Counted from the first letter of the stretch, positions 38,201-42,413 are shown. The stretch is 64,000 nucleotides of DNA from Corydoras sp. C115 (GCA_019802505.1 JAFMOC010000011.1:1133001-1197000); one strand, 5' to 3'. The notes: generated from the sequence alone by a model not told the origin. Translations and numbers: made by a program.

Positions 38201-39945
38201 TCATATATAGGATGCCAGATATTATCTCAGGTAAAGCAACAAAAAGTTCTAGTTTTTTTAATGTCTATAGATCATTAATTGCCTACACAACAGCTATTAT
38301 CTTATACACTTTATCTCAGAATGAAGTAAAAACTGAAACCCAGGAAATAATGTTCAAACAAAAGATAACCTTTAAAAAAAACAATAATCCCCAGTGAGCC
38401 ATGGTAGGAGTTGCTATCAAAAGTTACAACCTAAATACTGACTGGACCACTGGCCTCTGGCCCTGCATTCCCAGCTGCCTCACATGGCAACTACATTATG
38501 CTACACAATTTTTACCATCTACCAATTCCTTGTCAATACACTTGATTATGATTATGATTATGATTATGATTATGATGACTATGATTCTGTTCAAGATCTT
38601 TTATCACAGTTTTTGACTATACTAACATGTGTAATTTATTTTTTACAAACTTTGTATTCATTTAAGTAACTTGATCAAATCAGCTGAATTTTCACACAGC
38701 ATTTTTAAATTGTATACATGTTTTTAAATTTATGCCTAACTACTGACCAAGGTCAACAAAGGTTACATAATTCCTGTGGGGCCACAGGGGATGCTGAAGC
38801 CTATCCCAGTGTTTGGAGGGTAAAAAGAAGGGCACACTCTGGACAGGGCCTGACCAATCCCAGTGCAGAAACAAATAAATGCATTCACACACAATACATT
38901 AACACATATAGGACATTTTGTATTTTTTATTTACCCACAAGTGTCTTTTTGACCTGTAAATAGCAACTGGAGCCCCCAGAACAAACCCAGACTGAGAGAG
39001 AAAGAACATGCAAACCCCAATAAGAAAACTGTCCTCGTTTCCCTTTGGAATCAAACCCTTTTGCTGTAAAGCCAATGTAATTCATATAAAATATTTTTTT
39101 TATGTACAAGTATTTTTTACTTAATTTGCTGCTTCTGTGTTCCATTAGCCAGACATGTTTCTTGATTTGTTGTACTGATGAAAGCTTACAGTACACAATG
39201 CACTCTTTCTGACATTGGTGTTATGTTACCATCTGCCTATGCACCTGCAACCAGGCCTAGTGGCATTGCAGCCATCATCATCACCATCATCACTGGCATA
39301 TTTGTCTGCTTTCACATATTCTGCATGGGAAATAATCTGCAATGCGCATATAGCTTCCCCTCTTAGGGTGCATAACGTTGTTTGAGTTTGAAACTTCACC
39401 GTGACTTGACCTTAATACTAGCCTTGATAGTAGCAAACTAAATTTTGAAAAGAAAATAAAACATTCAGAAAAGAAAGCTGTTTCAAATCTACAGCCAAAG
39501 CCCGTGTAAAAGGCCGGCTTCAGGGTGTTGGCGGAGATTCGTGTAACGTCGACTTTATTTAATAGGCTTAAATCTGATGATAAATCACAGTGAGTTCCAA
39601 ACGTACGCCGGTCCGCGTATTGTAATATTATATTGGCTTATTATTAAGCTGAGATCATTTAGAATTATCAGGATGCACCATCGATCTGCTTTCCTACAAT
39701 GCCGACAGCACAGCATCTTTGGTGTCCAGCGGGCTGAATGTCAGTACGGATTAGGATTTTCAACAAAGAAAGCATTTCGATTGTTAACGCCCTTTTTGAC
39801 GACAGTGGGATCTAAGACGCAGAACATGTGCAGGATAAACAGGAATAAATCTCGACTCACCTTTAGCAGCCTCCGCCGCGCACAGACCGACGAGCAGCAG
39901 GAGTCCGCCCGCTGAGCACAAAAATCCGGACCGGCGGTTCCGCAT
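176..39945 (-). CDS. clstn1: Calsyntenin-1, 5' portion (9 exons, partial gene)
   Basis: Type I membrane protein of the cadherin superfamily. In vertebrates it acts as a kinesin-1 cargo adaptor and synaptic/axonal transport protein (family knowledge). Exons on the minus strand: 39861-39945, 18429-18551, 11338-11367, 10028-10223, 8703-8911, 5019-5168, 3040-3225, 1431-1679 and 176-297. They total 1350 nt, or 450 codons with no stop, and every junction is GT-AG and phase-compatible. Visible parts: signal peptide (residues 1 to about 27), cadherin repeat 1 (about 38-150; NKHKPW, LDKDAP, GEICGF), cadherin repeat 2 (about 150-255; NDVNEYSPVF, VEAVDADC, FDCGKNRASEDV), linker with CDRDTYTEKSLHRLCG, and the start of LamG (DNGHDSDQVFEFNG, FTISVWMRHG). 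Residue matches favour paralogue 1 over clstn2/3 (from memory, no alignment run). The C-terminal half, with transmembrane segment and kinesin-binding tail, lies left of base 1. Confidence 0.96.
540..782 (-). repeat. V-SINE copy (diverged, partial)
   Basis: Reverse-complement V-SINE. Reading plus: (CATT)n tail, CTCTTCCGCTTA, the CA-rich segment, CTATATGGGGC and the central domain around 670-740. The tRNA-like head is degraded. It lies in clstn1 intron 8. Confidence 0.75.
1431..1679 (-). CDS. clstn1: clstn1 exon 8 (LamG N-terminal part)
   Basis: 249 nt encoding ASAGTVELLPAPSSSTNW, DNGHDSDQVFEFNGTQAI, KEPFTISVWMRHG and ETILCNSDKT. NGT is a potential N-glycosylation site. The acceptor is TTTAG and the donor G|GTAATA. 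Phase 1 on both sides. The acceptor side is abutted by an L2-like LINE tail (about 1690 onward). Confidence 0.96.
1690..2165 (-). repeat. L2/CR1-like LINE 3' fragment
   Basis: On the minus strand it reads the reverse-transcriptase C-terminal HWLPVAAR/QYKAL-like stretch (about 2110-2150), a TTAKLWN-type region, then the tail TCACTTTGAATAAAAG..CTGCTAAATGACTAAATG near 1700-1740. Frames are broken. The same tail recurs throughout the window. Confidence 0.75.
2260..2675 (+). mobile_element. MITE remnant carrying the palindromic core
   Basis: Matches the hAT-type MITE at 7435-7996 in reverse orientation: TTATAAACTG, TTTGATTGTTAGAG, a TTTGTAACCATTTTATAAAA flank, then the inverted-repeat core at about 2490-2640 around GTGAATAAATCACGGGAAAG. 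Terminal repeats are not clear. It lies in clstn1 intron 7. Confidence 0.65.
3040..3225 (-). CDS. clstn1: clstn1 exon 7 (linker between cadherin and LamG)
   Basis: 186 nt encoding FNKRIEYEPGTGSLALFPSV, HLETCEEPITSIQASIELET and CDRDTYTEKSLHRLCG. The cysteines match the calsyntenin linker. The acceptor is AAAG and the donor G|GTGAGTG. Phase 1 on both sides. Confidence 0.96.
3226..5018. other. clstn1 intron 6, no recognisable feature
   Basis: AT-rich intron sequence without long open frames, SINE heads or terminal repeats that I can identify. Confidence 0.6.
5019..5168 (-). CDS. clstn1: clstn1 exon 6 (end of cadherin repeat 2)
   Basis: 150 nt encoding NIKNTEKLNYNKERMYKL, TITAFDCGKNRASEDVLVKI and KPTCKPSWQG. 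The acceptor is CATAG and the donor G|GTAAC. Phase 1 on both sides. Confidence 0.96.
5405..5722 (+). repeat. V-SINE copy (5' truncated)
   Basis: Starts inside the tRNA-like head (box B CAGTTCGAATCCC present). The central domain GTTTCCTCCCACAGTCC, the CCCAGCGCCCGAAAC segment and a (GGAT)n tail follow. It lies in clstn1 intron 5. Confidence 0.88.
5828..6186 (+). repeat. V-SINE copy, full length with 12-bp target duplication
   Basis: Contains a tRNA-like head (box A TTAGTGGTTAGCACG; box B GGTTCGAATTCC), the V-SINE central domain, a GT-rich stretch, the 3' domain and an ATGAATAAATG tail. It is flanked by ATTTCCCATTTA at 5816-5827 and 6187-6198. Confidence 0.93.
6522..6725 (-). repeat. tRNA-derived SINE with L2-type tail (HpaI-like)
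   Basis: Read on minus: tRNA-like head with TAGCTCAGTGGTTAGGGC (box A) and GGTTCAAATCC (box B, 6663-6673), ending in the tail GTCGCTTTGGATAAAAGTGT shared with L2-type LINEs. Salmonid HpaI/SmaI SINEs have this design. The family is distinct from the V-SINEs here. Confidence 0.8.
7332..7401 (+). repeat. (TG)n microsatellite
   Basis: About 30 TG repeats, which produce artefactual Cys-Val and His-Thr open frames on both strands. Confidence 0.97.
7435..7996 (+). mobile_element. hAT-type MITE with palindromic core
   Basis: 562-bp non-autonomous element. Left end CAATGGTTCTCAAAC; right end reverse complement CAGTGGTCCTCAAAC. A perfect 8-bp target duplication, TACTAGAC, lies at 7427-7434 and 7997-8004. 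Eight-base duplications and CAG-type ends are hAT hallmarks (Charlie-like). The internal palindrome is at about 7540-7690. No transposase coding capacity. Confidence 0.88.
8465..8560 (-). repeat. L2-like LINE tail fragment
   Basis: Short piece of the ATTTAGCA..ACTTTTATCCA tail followed by the AAAATTATCAAACCTGATCA segment seen in the other LINE fragments. Confidence 0.6.
8703..8911 (-). CDS. clstn1: clstn1 exon 5 (cadherin repeat boundary and repeat 2)
   Basis: 209 nt beginning ATVHIQVNDVNEYSPVF, the calcium-linker region between cadherin repeats, then EGKTYDSILKVEAVDADCS and TPDVPFTIDKDG. The acceptor is TTCTAG and the donor G|GTAAGA. Enters in phase 2 and leaves in phase 1. Confidence 0.96.
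9222..9268 (+). repeat. (ATC)n-like simple repeat
   Basis: Imperfect ATC/ATT trinucleotide tract. Confidence 0.8.
9507..9811 (-). repeat. V-SINE copy, near full length
   Basis: Reverse-complement copy running from a (CATC) tail to the tRNA-like head (GCTAACCACTAAGCCACC at 9784-9801). Box B is complementary to TTCGAACCGGGA. It lies in clstn1 intron 4. Confidence 0.9.
10028..10223 (-). CDS. clstn1: clstn1 exon 4 (cadherin repeat 1)
   Basis: 196 nt encoding GEICGFRIHGQNVPFEAVLL through GANMKKSHK. It holds the repeat-1 core, with STGEGVIRAKEKLDCELQKE and FTIQAYDCG. The acceptor is CTTCTAG. The donor AA|GTGTGTT leaves phase 2. Reading on into the upstream intron gives a longer open frame that is not coding. 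Confidence 0.95.
10224..11337. other. clstn1 intron 3, no recognisable element
   Basis: Sequence between the microexon and exon 4. An open frame continuing from exon 4 into 10224-10569 is chance read-through. No repeat family recognised. Confidence 0.6.
11338..11367 (-). CDS. clstn1: clstn1 exon 3, 30-nt microexon
   Basis: Encodes ten residues, EGFEVTFTKE (first codon split), between LRFA and GEICGF. This corresponds to the known optional ESFEVTVTKE-type segment of CLSTN1. The acceptor has a long pyrimidine tract ending CTGTAG, and the donor is GTGATG. Both neighbours are phase 1, so skipping keeps the frame and gives LRFA-GEICGF. That alternative use is known for CLSTN1; use in this species is inference. 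Confidence 0.92.
11815..12240 (+). pseudogene. Tc1-like transposase fossil (C-terminal half)
   Basis: Plus-strand translation gives broken but recognisable fish Tc1 transposase: VWGIFSWHTLSPL, then AYLRIVANHVHPF, YFQQNNAPS (catalytic-Asp region), and SSDLNPIEHFWDVVE (catalytic Glu in NPIEH). Stops interrupt it several times. No terminal repeats identified. It lies in clstn1 intron 2. Confidence 0.85.
12600..12685 (+). repeat. LINE 3'-tail fragment with TTGAAC end
   Basis: Contains GGCTTGCTCTTTAGGGGC, TTGTGACAATGTACTGTTGT, AAAAAGTGCTATATA and a CTTGAACTTGAAC end. The same tail is at about 22750, 34150, 45920 and (minus) 28203. Confidence 0.7.
12690..13380. other. clstn1 intron 2 stretch, nothing recognised
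   Basis: AT-rich. No open frame, SINE or terminal repeat identified. Confidence 0.5.
13384..13652 (+). repeat. V-SINE copy (strongly diverged), contains (GT)n
   Basis: The head is lost. The (GT)n at 13422-13456, AAACATGGATTCAATGTCAA, ATAGATTAGCACCCTGTCCT and an ATAATGAAAGAATGAATGA tail identify it. Confidence 0.7.
13660..15040. other. clstn1 intron 2 stretch, nothing recognised
   Basis: No coding potential or repeat family identified. Confidence 0.5.
15057..15446 (+). repeat. V-SINE copy, full length with 13-bp target duplication
   Basis: GGGCGGCACGGTGGCTTAGT head, box B GGTTCGAATCC, central domain, an expanded (GT)n at 15247-15296 and a (GAAT)n tail. Flanking duplications ATATATATTTATA at 15044-15056 and 15447-15459. 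Confidence 0.94.
15569..15925 (+). repeat. V-SINE copy, full length with 8-bp target duplication
   Basis: Complete copy flanked by TAAATGGA at 15561-15568 and 15926-15933. Same orientation as the previous copy, 120 bp away. Confidence 0.93.
15934..16748. other. clstn1 intron 2 stretch, nothing recognised
   Basis: No gene or repeat assignable by eye. Confidence 0.5.
16761..17111 (+). repeat. V-SINE copy, full length with 12-bp target duplication
   Basis: Complete copy from the GCGGCACGGTGGCTTAGTGG head to a (GGAT)n tail. Duplications ATAATAATAAAA at 16749-16760 and 17112-17123. Confidence 0.94.
17330..17525 (-). mobile_element. Solo arm of the foldback/MITE family
   Basis: Its right end GACTCCTTAACCAATCAGAG..TTAAGGACTGGAACTA matches the right terminal repeat of the element at 33894-35378, and TTTTTCCCATGATTTATT resembles part of its core. 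No matching left end found nearby. Confidence 0.6.
17540..18428. other. clstn1 intron 2, 3' unannotated stretch
   Basis: Several short open frames, none resembling a known protein. No repeat recognised. Confidence 0.5.
18429..18551 (-). CDS. clstn1: clstn1 exon 2 (start of cadherin repeat 1)
   Basis: 123 nt encoding NKHKPWIETTYHGIV through ALDKDAPLRFA, which closely resembles the mature N-terminus of vertebrate calsyntenin-1. The acceptor is TTTAG and the donor GTAAGAG. Both flanking introns are phase 1. It is isolated by a 21.3-kb intron upstream and a 7-kb intron downstream. Confidence 0.95.
18552..20010. other. clstn1 intron 1 stretch, nothing recognised
   Basis: Downstream end of the 21.3-kb first intron. 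AT-rich with chance open frames only. Confidence 0.5.
20093..20235 (+). repeat. Third, diverged copy of local duplicated segment
   Basis: ACTGATGCCT..CACTCAGCACTGGG..AGATGGTAATTATTTTTTGC..GAACAGCTAGTGTTGATC parallels the middle of the two longer copies at 20835 and 22020. Confidence 0.7.
20457..20690 (+). repeat. V-SINE copy (5' truncated)
   Basis: Begins in the central domain (GGTTCTCCGGTTTCC). 3' part CTGCCCAGCGCCCGAAAGG and tail GGAATGACTGAATGAAT present. Confidence 0.85.
20835..21180 (+). repeat. Local direct duplication, copy 1
   Basis: About 310 bp (TTGGCATTATTTATTAATGA to ACAAGGCTCCTCAAC) recurs at 22024-22370 with a few substitutions and small indels. A piece of it (CATAATGAAACACTATTAGC) is repeated again at 21185-21225. 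Confidence 0.92.
21240..21640 (+). repeat. LINE 3'-end fragment
   Basis: AACCAGCTCCTTCCCTCTGG-type sequence, TTATAAACAGCTGATAAACA, a T-rich 3' UTR with ATTCCTTGTGTATGT, then a TGTCTGCTAAATGACTAAAT tail. This is the usual layout of a fish LINE 3' end. No open frame. Confidence 0.6.
22024..22370 (+). repeat. Local direct duplication, copy 2
   Basis: Counterpart of 20835-21180. It lacks about 14 bases after CTGATGCTTAAG and has a short extra ATCCAGATCTTCTA, and it runs straight into the LINE coding remnant that follows. Confidence 0.92.
22357..22945 (+). repeat. LINE 3' fragment (RT C-terminus plus 3' UTR)
   Basis: Reads FKSRLKTHLF, a typical CR1/L2-type LINE ORF2 C-terminus, then a 3' UTR (containing CTGGGATCAGTCTCTG twice) and the tail CAAGGTTTCTTCCT..GTACTATTGTATAAAGCACT. 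Confidence 0.8.
23187..23517 (+). repeat. V-SINE copy (small head deletion)
   Basis: GGGCGGCACTGTGGCTTAGT head. Box B is deleted (CACGGGTGATTCAAGGAG). The central and 3' domains are diverged, with a (GAAT)n tail. Confidence 0.88.
23520..24860. other. clstn1 intron 1 stretch, nothing recognised
   Basis: No coding similarity or repeat family found. Short open frames only. Confidence 0.5.
24868..25360 (+). mobile_element. Possible hAT-like remnant
   Basis: Starts AGAGATGCATCGATACTAAT, resembling hAT ends of the GATGCACCGATAC type. Subterminal GATAC/GTACT motifs occur near 25190-25220. The opposite end and target duplication were not found. Confidence 0.35.
25711..26010 (+). repeat. V-SINE copy with inverted tail
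   Basis: The head starts at GCTTAGTGGTTAGCACGTTC. The 3' end carries ATCTTCTGCTTAATCC (about 26001-26016), the reverse complement of the usual GGATTAAGCAGAAGAT tail, suggesting a local inversion. (ATAAG)n follows to 26041. Confidence 0.82.
26161..26243 (+). repeat. (TA)n microsatellite
   Basis: About 41 uninterrupted TA units. Ile-Tyr open frames on both strands are artefacts. Confidence 0.98.
26245..27030. other. clstn1 intron 1 stretch, nothing recognised
   Basis: No gene or repeat identified. Confidence 0.5.
27035..27363 (-). repeat. V-SINE copy, near full length
   Basis: Reverse-complement copy from a (CCAT)n tail to the GTGCCACCC head. A small deletion removes part of box A. Confidence 0.9.
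27375..28112 (-). pseudogene. Tc1-like transposon fossil, split by a LINE piece
   Basis: Minus-strand translation of 27785-27990 gives transposase N-terminal pieces (FCNKSSHEIS, SSGIVTKWK, TAQPRS). 27380-27590 matches the middle/C-terminal part of the same fish Tc1 family. The right end GAATGCTTTTGGTAAAATAG resembles its terminal repeat. Many stops and frameshifts. Confidence 0.75.
27600..27785 (+). repeat. L2/CR1-like LINE fragment inside Tc1 fossil
   Basis: Plus frame reads SLRSSDECCLVLSTHRGANS then FTTAK, the C-terminal reverse-transcriptase motif seen also at 59380-59480. It separates the two Tc1 halves. Confidence 0.8.
28203..28262 (-). repeat. LINE 3'-tail fragment
   Basis: Reverse complement reads CATTGTGACAATGTACTATT and GTGCTATATAAATAAACTAC, the tail seen at 34150 and 45920. 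Confidence 0.65.
28630..29400 (-). mobile_element. Tc1-like transposon, 5'-truncated
   Basis: The terminal repeat starts CAGTGGAGGATAAAAGTATT at 28630 after a TA target dinucleotide (28628-28629). The opposite end is missing: similarity to transposase stops at about 29375-29400. Only the C-terminal half of the gene remains. Confidence 0.88.
28837..29375 (-). pseudogene. Tc1 transposase, C-terminal half, frameshifted
   Basis: The DDE-transposase catalytic region is visible: HGGGSIMFWGCFSSKATGQ in one frame, then a one-base shift near 29225, then KMNGAMYRKILGDNLLASAR, VFQHDNDPKHTAKET (catalytic Asp), SQSPDLNPIENLWRELKLR (catalytic Glu) and a C-terminus ending ANKGFATKY. The N-terminal DNA-binding domain and first catalytic Asp are missing. 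The open frame upstream of about 29230 is therefore a wrong-frame translation. Non-functional. Confidence 0.9.
29560..29830 (+). pseudogene. Tc1-like transposase N-terminal fragment (plus strand)
   Basis: One plus frame reads HRPTIKCQDSLLNRIKLWDR then TTGTQLAQEWQHTGVSTVAP, resembling the second helix-turn-helix region of Tc1 transposases (GRPR..LAQEWQ..GVSVS). It is opposite in strand to the neighbouring Tc1 copy and therefore a separate insertion. Confidence 0.55.
30163..30400 (+). repeat. V-SINE copy (5' truncated)
   Basis: Central domain TTTCCTCCCACATTCC, (GT)n at 30240-30260, 3' domain CTGCCCAGCTCCTGAATC and an ATGAATGAATGA tail. Confidence 0.85.
30658..31839 (+). mobile_element. Non-autonomous hAT-like element (1182 bp)
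   Basis: Ends TAGTGATCGACCGATATG and, at the right, reverse complement TAGTGATTATTGGC with subterminal ATCGACCGATATATG. A perfect 8-bp target duplication, ATTATGAT, lies at 30650-30657 and 31840-31847. No transposase frame. Interior contains GCTAGC-rich sequence and a 72-bp tandem repeat. Confidence 0.88.
31125..31275 (+). repeat. 72-bp tandem repeat inside the hAT-like element
   Basis: Two near-identical units, each beginning GTTCAGAATTAAAAT and containing TGAACTTTGAACATGAAA and CTTTGAGCATGTATG, then a partial third unit (GTTCAGAA). Confidence 0.9.
32440..32560 (-). repeat. L2-like LINE tail fragment
   Basis: Diverged GTCATTAAGAAGATG..ATAGTGACTTACAAA followed by AGAATTATCAAACCTGATCA. A (CCAT)nTATCTTCCGCTT V-SINE tail scrap sits at 32572-32600. 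Confidence 0.65.
32605..33890. other. clstn1 intron 1 stretch, nothing recognised
   Basis: No coding similarity or repeat family found. Confidence 0.5.
33894..35378. mobile_element. Foldback-type element with long inverted arms
   Basis: Left end TAGTTCCGGTCCTTAAGCTG; the right end reverse complement starts TAGTTCCAGTCCTTAA. Similarity between arms continues inward for about 350 bases on each side (GACATTATTGACAATAATGC, TATTAATAC, TTTTTATAGTGTGTTT) up to a palindromic core in each arm (near 34105-34470 and 35030-35175). The left arm contains a LINE-tail insertion. Ends may abut TA dinucleotides. No coding capacity. Confidence 0.8.
34147..34372 (+). repeat. LINE 3'-tail insertion within the foldback arm
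   Basis: From TTGATGCCCGGCCGCTCAAA through CTCCCAAGGTTTCTTCCTTA, TTTTTTCTTGCCACTGTCGC, ACTGTAAAAAGCGCTATATA to a (CTTGAA)n end. It splits the core between CACGGGAAA and AAGAGGTGT. Confidence 0.85.
35380..36120. other. clstn1 intron 1 stretch; possible conserved patch
   Basis: Mostly AT-rich. Positions 35810-35945 are less AT-rich and non-repetitive by eye. No gene recognised. Confidence 0.45.
36138..36498 (-). repeat. V-SINE copy, full length with 16-bp target duplication
   Basis: Complete reverse-complement copy from the (CATT)n tail to the CACTGTGCCGCC head. Duplications CATTTATGTAAACATT at 36122-36137 and 36499-36514. Confidence 0.95.
36777..36945 (-). repeat. V-SINE copy (3' half missing)
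   Basis: Retains the CA-rich segment, the central domain (GGCGGAAACCGGAGAACC) and a head remnant (GCCACCGTGCC). Confidence 0.75.
36950..37620. other. clstn1 intron 1 stretch, nothing recognised
   Basis: No feature found. Confidence 0.5.
37630..37745 (-). repeat. L2-like LINE tail fragment
   Basis: ACATTTAGTAAACACTTTTA, CCAAAGCAACTTACAAA and TATTATCAAACCTAATA match the tail at 1700, 44240 and 59250. Confidence 0.7.
37789..38157 (-). repeat. V-SINE copy with poly-G and CA tracts
   Basis: Tail TTCATGCATTCATTATCTTC, a G-run near 37830-37848, (CA)n near 37938-37958, central domain diverged, head ACCACTAAGTCACTGTGCTG. Confidence 0.85.
38543..38580 (+). repeat. (TTATGA)n simple repeat
   Basis: Five to six tandem TTATGA units. 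Confidence 0.9.
38745..39030 (-). repeat. Diverged V-SINE-like repeat of another subfamily
   Basis: GCCTATCCCAGTGTTTGG, CACTCTGGACAGGGCCTGAC and AGAACATGCAAACCCC recall V-SINE/DANA-type 3' and central domains. Poorly preserved. Confidence 0.45.
39031..39860. other. clstn1 intron 1, 5' end
   Basis: No repeat recognised. Base composition becomes more GC-rich toward exon 1. An open frame at 39577-39915 (plus) is antisense to exon 1 and not supported. Confidence 0.5.
39861..39945 (-). CDS. clstn1: clstn1 exon 1 (start codon and signal peptide)
   Basis: Encodes residues 1-28 plus one base. It opens MRNRRSGF, followed by a Leu/Gly/Ala-rich hydrophobic core (GGLLLLVGLCAA) and AEAAK, a typical secretory signal with cleavage expected near the AEA. 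The donor is GTGAGTC immediately left of 39861, and the intron is phase 1. The ATG at 39945 is chosen because it directly precedes the hydrophobic core and joins in frame with exon 2 (K-VNKHKPW). Confidence 0.93.
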
Positions 39946-39991
39946 TCCGTCTGCTTTTTTGACGCACTATAATCTTGAAGATATATAGCCT

Positions 39992-40039
39992 CTAATAATA
40001 TTCTGCTATTCGCTGTGGAAACCCCAATATCCAAGACAT
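39992..40039 (-). other. Possible upstream ORF in clstn1 leader (15 codons)
   Basis: An ATG at 40039 opens a 15-codon frame (MSWILGFPQRIAEYY) ending in TAG at 39992, 47 bases before the clstn1 start codon. It matters only if transcription begins upstream of 40039. Confidence 0.35.
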
Positions 40040-40147
40040 TCAGTGCGCGTGAGGGTAATAGCTGTAAGATGGCTGCCTCTGAGCTCCGTCTCCTCGCTCG
40101 CTCCCCCCGCACGCTCGCACTCCCTCTCTCACTCCTCTGCACGTCAA

Positions 40148-40155
40148 TGACGTCA
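40148..40155. promoter_or_regulatory. Palindromic CRE (TGACGTCA) with adjacent half-site
   Basis: A perfect eight-base CREB/ATF consensus lies about 200 bp upstream of the clstn1 ATG. A CGTCA half-site at 40142-40146 precedes it. Binding is inference. Confidence 0.6.
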
Positions 40156-40439
40156 ATATTGCCAGGACTCCAGTTCACATACAATTAATGAATTACGTGT
40201 TTATTGCAAAAATAACAGGGCTTAACGCTTTCTCTACACTCTAAAATAACTTATATTTTATCTGAATAACAATAACAAATGTATTCATTCATTCATTCAT
40301 TCATTCATTATCTTTCACTTATCTTCCAGGTCCACTGAATTTACCAATGTGGGGTTATTGAGTAAGAGGCTTAACCTTCATTGCCCCAGGGATGCTGTAT
40401 CAACCCTGTGTTCTGACCTCAACCAAGGGGCTCCTGTTA

Positions 40440-40765
40440 TTCCATCCATCCATCCATGACCTTCCGCTTTAACCTGTACTAGGCTTGCGGGGGAATGTTT
40501 CTGGCGCTGGACAGTTAAACCCAGGACAGGGCGCCAATCCAAACACAATCTATATGGGGCAATTTCAATTATGAATAAAATATGGAGAATTCAATTGACC
40601 TTGATCCATGTTTTTGGACTGTGGGAGGAAACCAGAGAACCCGGAGGAAACCCACACAGACACGGTGAGAACATGGAAATTCCACCCATATTGGAATTCG
40701 AACCGGGAATCGGTTAGAATAGCGCTGAGAGGCAAAAGTACTAACCACTAAGCCAATGTGCCGCG
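40440..40765 (-). repeat. V-SINE copy, near full length
   Basis: (CCAT)n tail, CCTTCCGCTTTAACCTGTAC, central domain GGACTGTGGGAGGAAACCAG, box B complement TTCGAACCGGGA, head ACCACTAAGCCAATGTGCC. It is the first repeat upstream of the clstn1 promoter. Confidence 0.9.
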
Positions 40766-41030
40766 GCCGTGGATAAAAGTGTCTGCTAAATAACCAAATG
40801 TACTTAAATTGCAGCCCAACTTCACTTCAACCAACACAAGCAAACACGTCACTCCACATTTTTTCTGTGTCCATTGACTTCCTGTAGCTGGTCGCATTCA
40901 GTACAAGGCAATCTGTGGATTTGCTCCCTCTTACCATCAATCTATTTTTTTAAATAATACACTCCAGCTCATTCATTTTGCTATAGTGATGAATGTCACC
41001 TCATAATTCCACCTCACCCTGATGCTAATT
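40766..41030 (+). repeat. L2/CR1-like LINE fragments
   Basis: Tail-like GGATAAAAGTGTCTGCTAAA at 40772-40791. Then a plus-strand reverse-transcriptase remnant, where CATTGACTTCCTGTAGCTGG aligns with the HWLPVA-type motif followed by RIQYKA, around 40870-40910. Confidence 0.7.
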
Positions 41031-41322
41031 CTTATTTGGACTGTGGGAGGAAACCGGAGAACCCGGAGGAAACCCACGTCTGCTAAATTACAAAATGTAA
41101 ATGTAATCTTTATCCCACTGGGGGAAGGGGGTTTGGAGTCCCTGTGCCCATTTAGGGGAGAGAGTTTTGGGCACTGGGCAGATACATCCATCACTGGGCA
41201 TACACAAACACAGGTGGAAAAAACCCCACATGGACACGAGAAAAACCTGGAAACTCCACCAGATACCCATAGATTCCCAGCGCAAAGAGGCAAACGTGCT
41301 AACCACCAAGTCACCATGCCTC
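41030..41322 (-). repeat. V-SINE copies (rearranged)
   Basis: A central-domain scrap (GGACTGTGGGAGGAAACCGG, 41038-41080), then a L2-tail scrap, then a diverged copy at 41105-41322 with GGGCACTGGGCAGATACATC and ACGTGCTAACCACCAAGTCA. Confidence 0.75.
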
Positions 41323-41388
41323 AACCTTTCAGGATTACGGAAAAATGTCCAACACGAGCGGTTGGTAATAAAAAGATACAGGAGGCAA

Positions 41389-41440
41389 ATTATTATGATT
41401 ATTATTATGATGATGATGATTATTATTATTATTATTATGA
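41389..41440 (+). repeat. (ATT)n/(ATG)n simple repeat
   Basis: Imperfect trinucleotide tract. Confidence 0.85.
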
Positions 41441-41879
41441 CTTATAATTATTATAATTATAATTCTTTATGTACAGTTACAACTTCATTTACATCCTTTT
41501 AAAAAATAATTTTAGTGTTAGATTAGAAATTTCCTATTTCCTGACTTTTTTTTTATATTGTAACAAAGGTGTAAAGGAGGTGAGAATATACTGTGTGTGT
41601 GTTTGTAACAATTCCCCACCCCCTCTAATAATCTATAGCAAGGTTCTCAGTTCTCTAAGAGGTGTGAGTTATGGGCAACTCAAGCAACCCAACTATGTAG
41701 AGCAGATGTGCTGCACTTGCACTACAGTCTCACAATGACCGGTTCCATGTCCATGACCCCCCACCCCGCTCCCAAAAAAGAAAGCACACTGAGCTATTAA
41801 TGTTCTATTCATCTAATGTGCATCCTTCTTCATTGCCAGCTTCTAAACACTAACAGTATTCTGAGCTCAGTGCAAAATA

Positions 41880-41992
41880 TTAGGAGCATCAGGGTGACCC
41901 TCTGGGCAGAAGAGGATCTCGGCCAGAGCATTTTTGAGCCCACAACCTATAGATTGATAGCCCAACACCCTAATCACTGAGCTACCATGTGT
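41880..41992 (-). repeat. tRNA-derived SINE head fragment (HpaI-like)
   Basis: Reverse complement reads GGTAGCTCAGTGATTAGGGT and a degraded box B, as at 6522-6725. Confidence 0.6.
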
Positions 41993-42056
41993 TTCACAAG
42001 CCCCTCAGTCTGTGGATAAGATGTTGTCATCTTTTACTTCATTATAATAAACCTCA

Positions 42057-42413
42057 GGGTCGGCACGGTGGCTTAGTGGTTAGTAAGTTCGGCTCTCAGC
42101 GCTAGGGATTACTGGTTCGAATCCCAATCTGGGTGGAGTTTGCATGTTCTCCCCGTGTCTGCGTGTGTTTCCTCCGGGTTCTTCGGTTTCCTCCCACAGT
42201 CCAAAAACATGGATCAAGTAAATTAAATTCTCCAAATTACCCCATATAGAGTGTGTTTGTGTGCGTGTTTGTGTGAGTGACTGTGTGCCCAGCGATAGAT
42301 TGGCTCCCTGTCCTGGGTGTATCTGCCCAGCGCCCGAGTCGTTCTCCCCTGGATGGGCATGGGGAAGCTCGCAACCCTAATAGAGGGTAAAGCGGAAGAT
42401 AATGGATGTATGG
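42057..42413 (+). repeat. V-SINE copy, full length with 11-bp target duplication
   Basis: GGTCGGCACGGTGGCTTAGT head, box B GGTTCGAATCCC, central and 3' domains, TAATGGATGTATGG tail. Duplications AATAAACCTCA at 42046-42056 and 42414-42424. Confidence 0.94.

Larger units (their letters stand above)
39946..40190 (-). promoter_or_regulatory. clstn1: clstn1 5' UTR and proximal promoter
   Basis: This is the most GC- and CpG-rich stretch near the gene, directly upstream of the start codon. It holds a C-rich GCTCGC/CGCACG block at about 40090-40120, a YY1-type AAGATGGC at 40066-40073 on the plus strand and CRE sites at 40142-40155. No clear TATA box is seen, so a CpG-type promoter is inferred. The transcription start cannot be fixed from sequence. 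Confidence 0.6.

Noticed and set aside
39577..39915. 112-codon open frame on plus over clstn1 exon 1
   Set aside because: Antisense shadow of a verified exon and of CpG-rich sequence.
39741..40184. 147-codon open frame on minus across the clstn1 promoter and exon 1
   Set aside because: It is in a different frame from the signal-peptide-encoding exon 1, crosses the exon 1 donor, and has no family resemblance.
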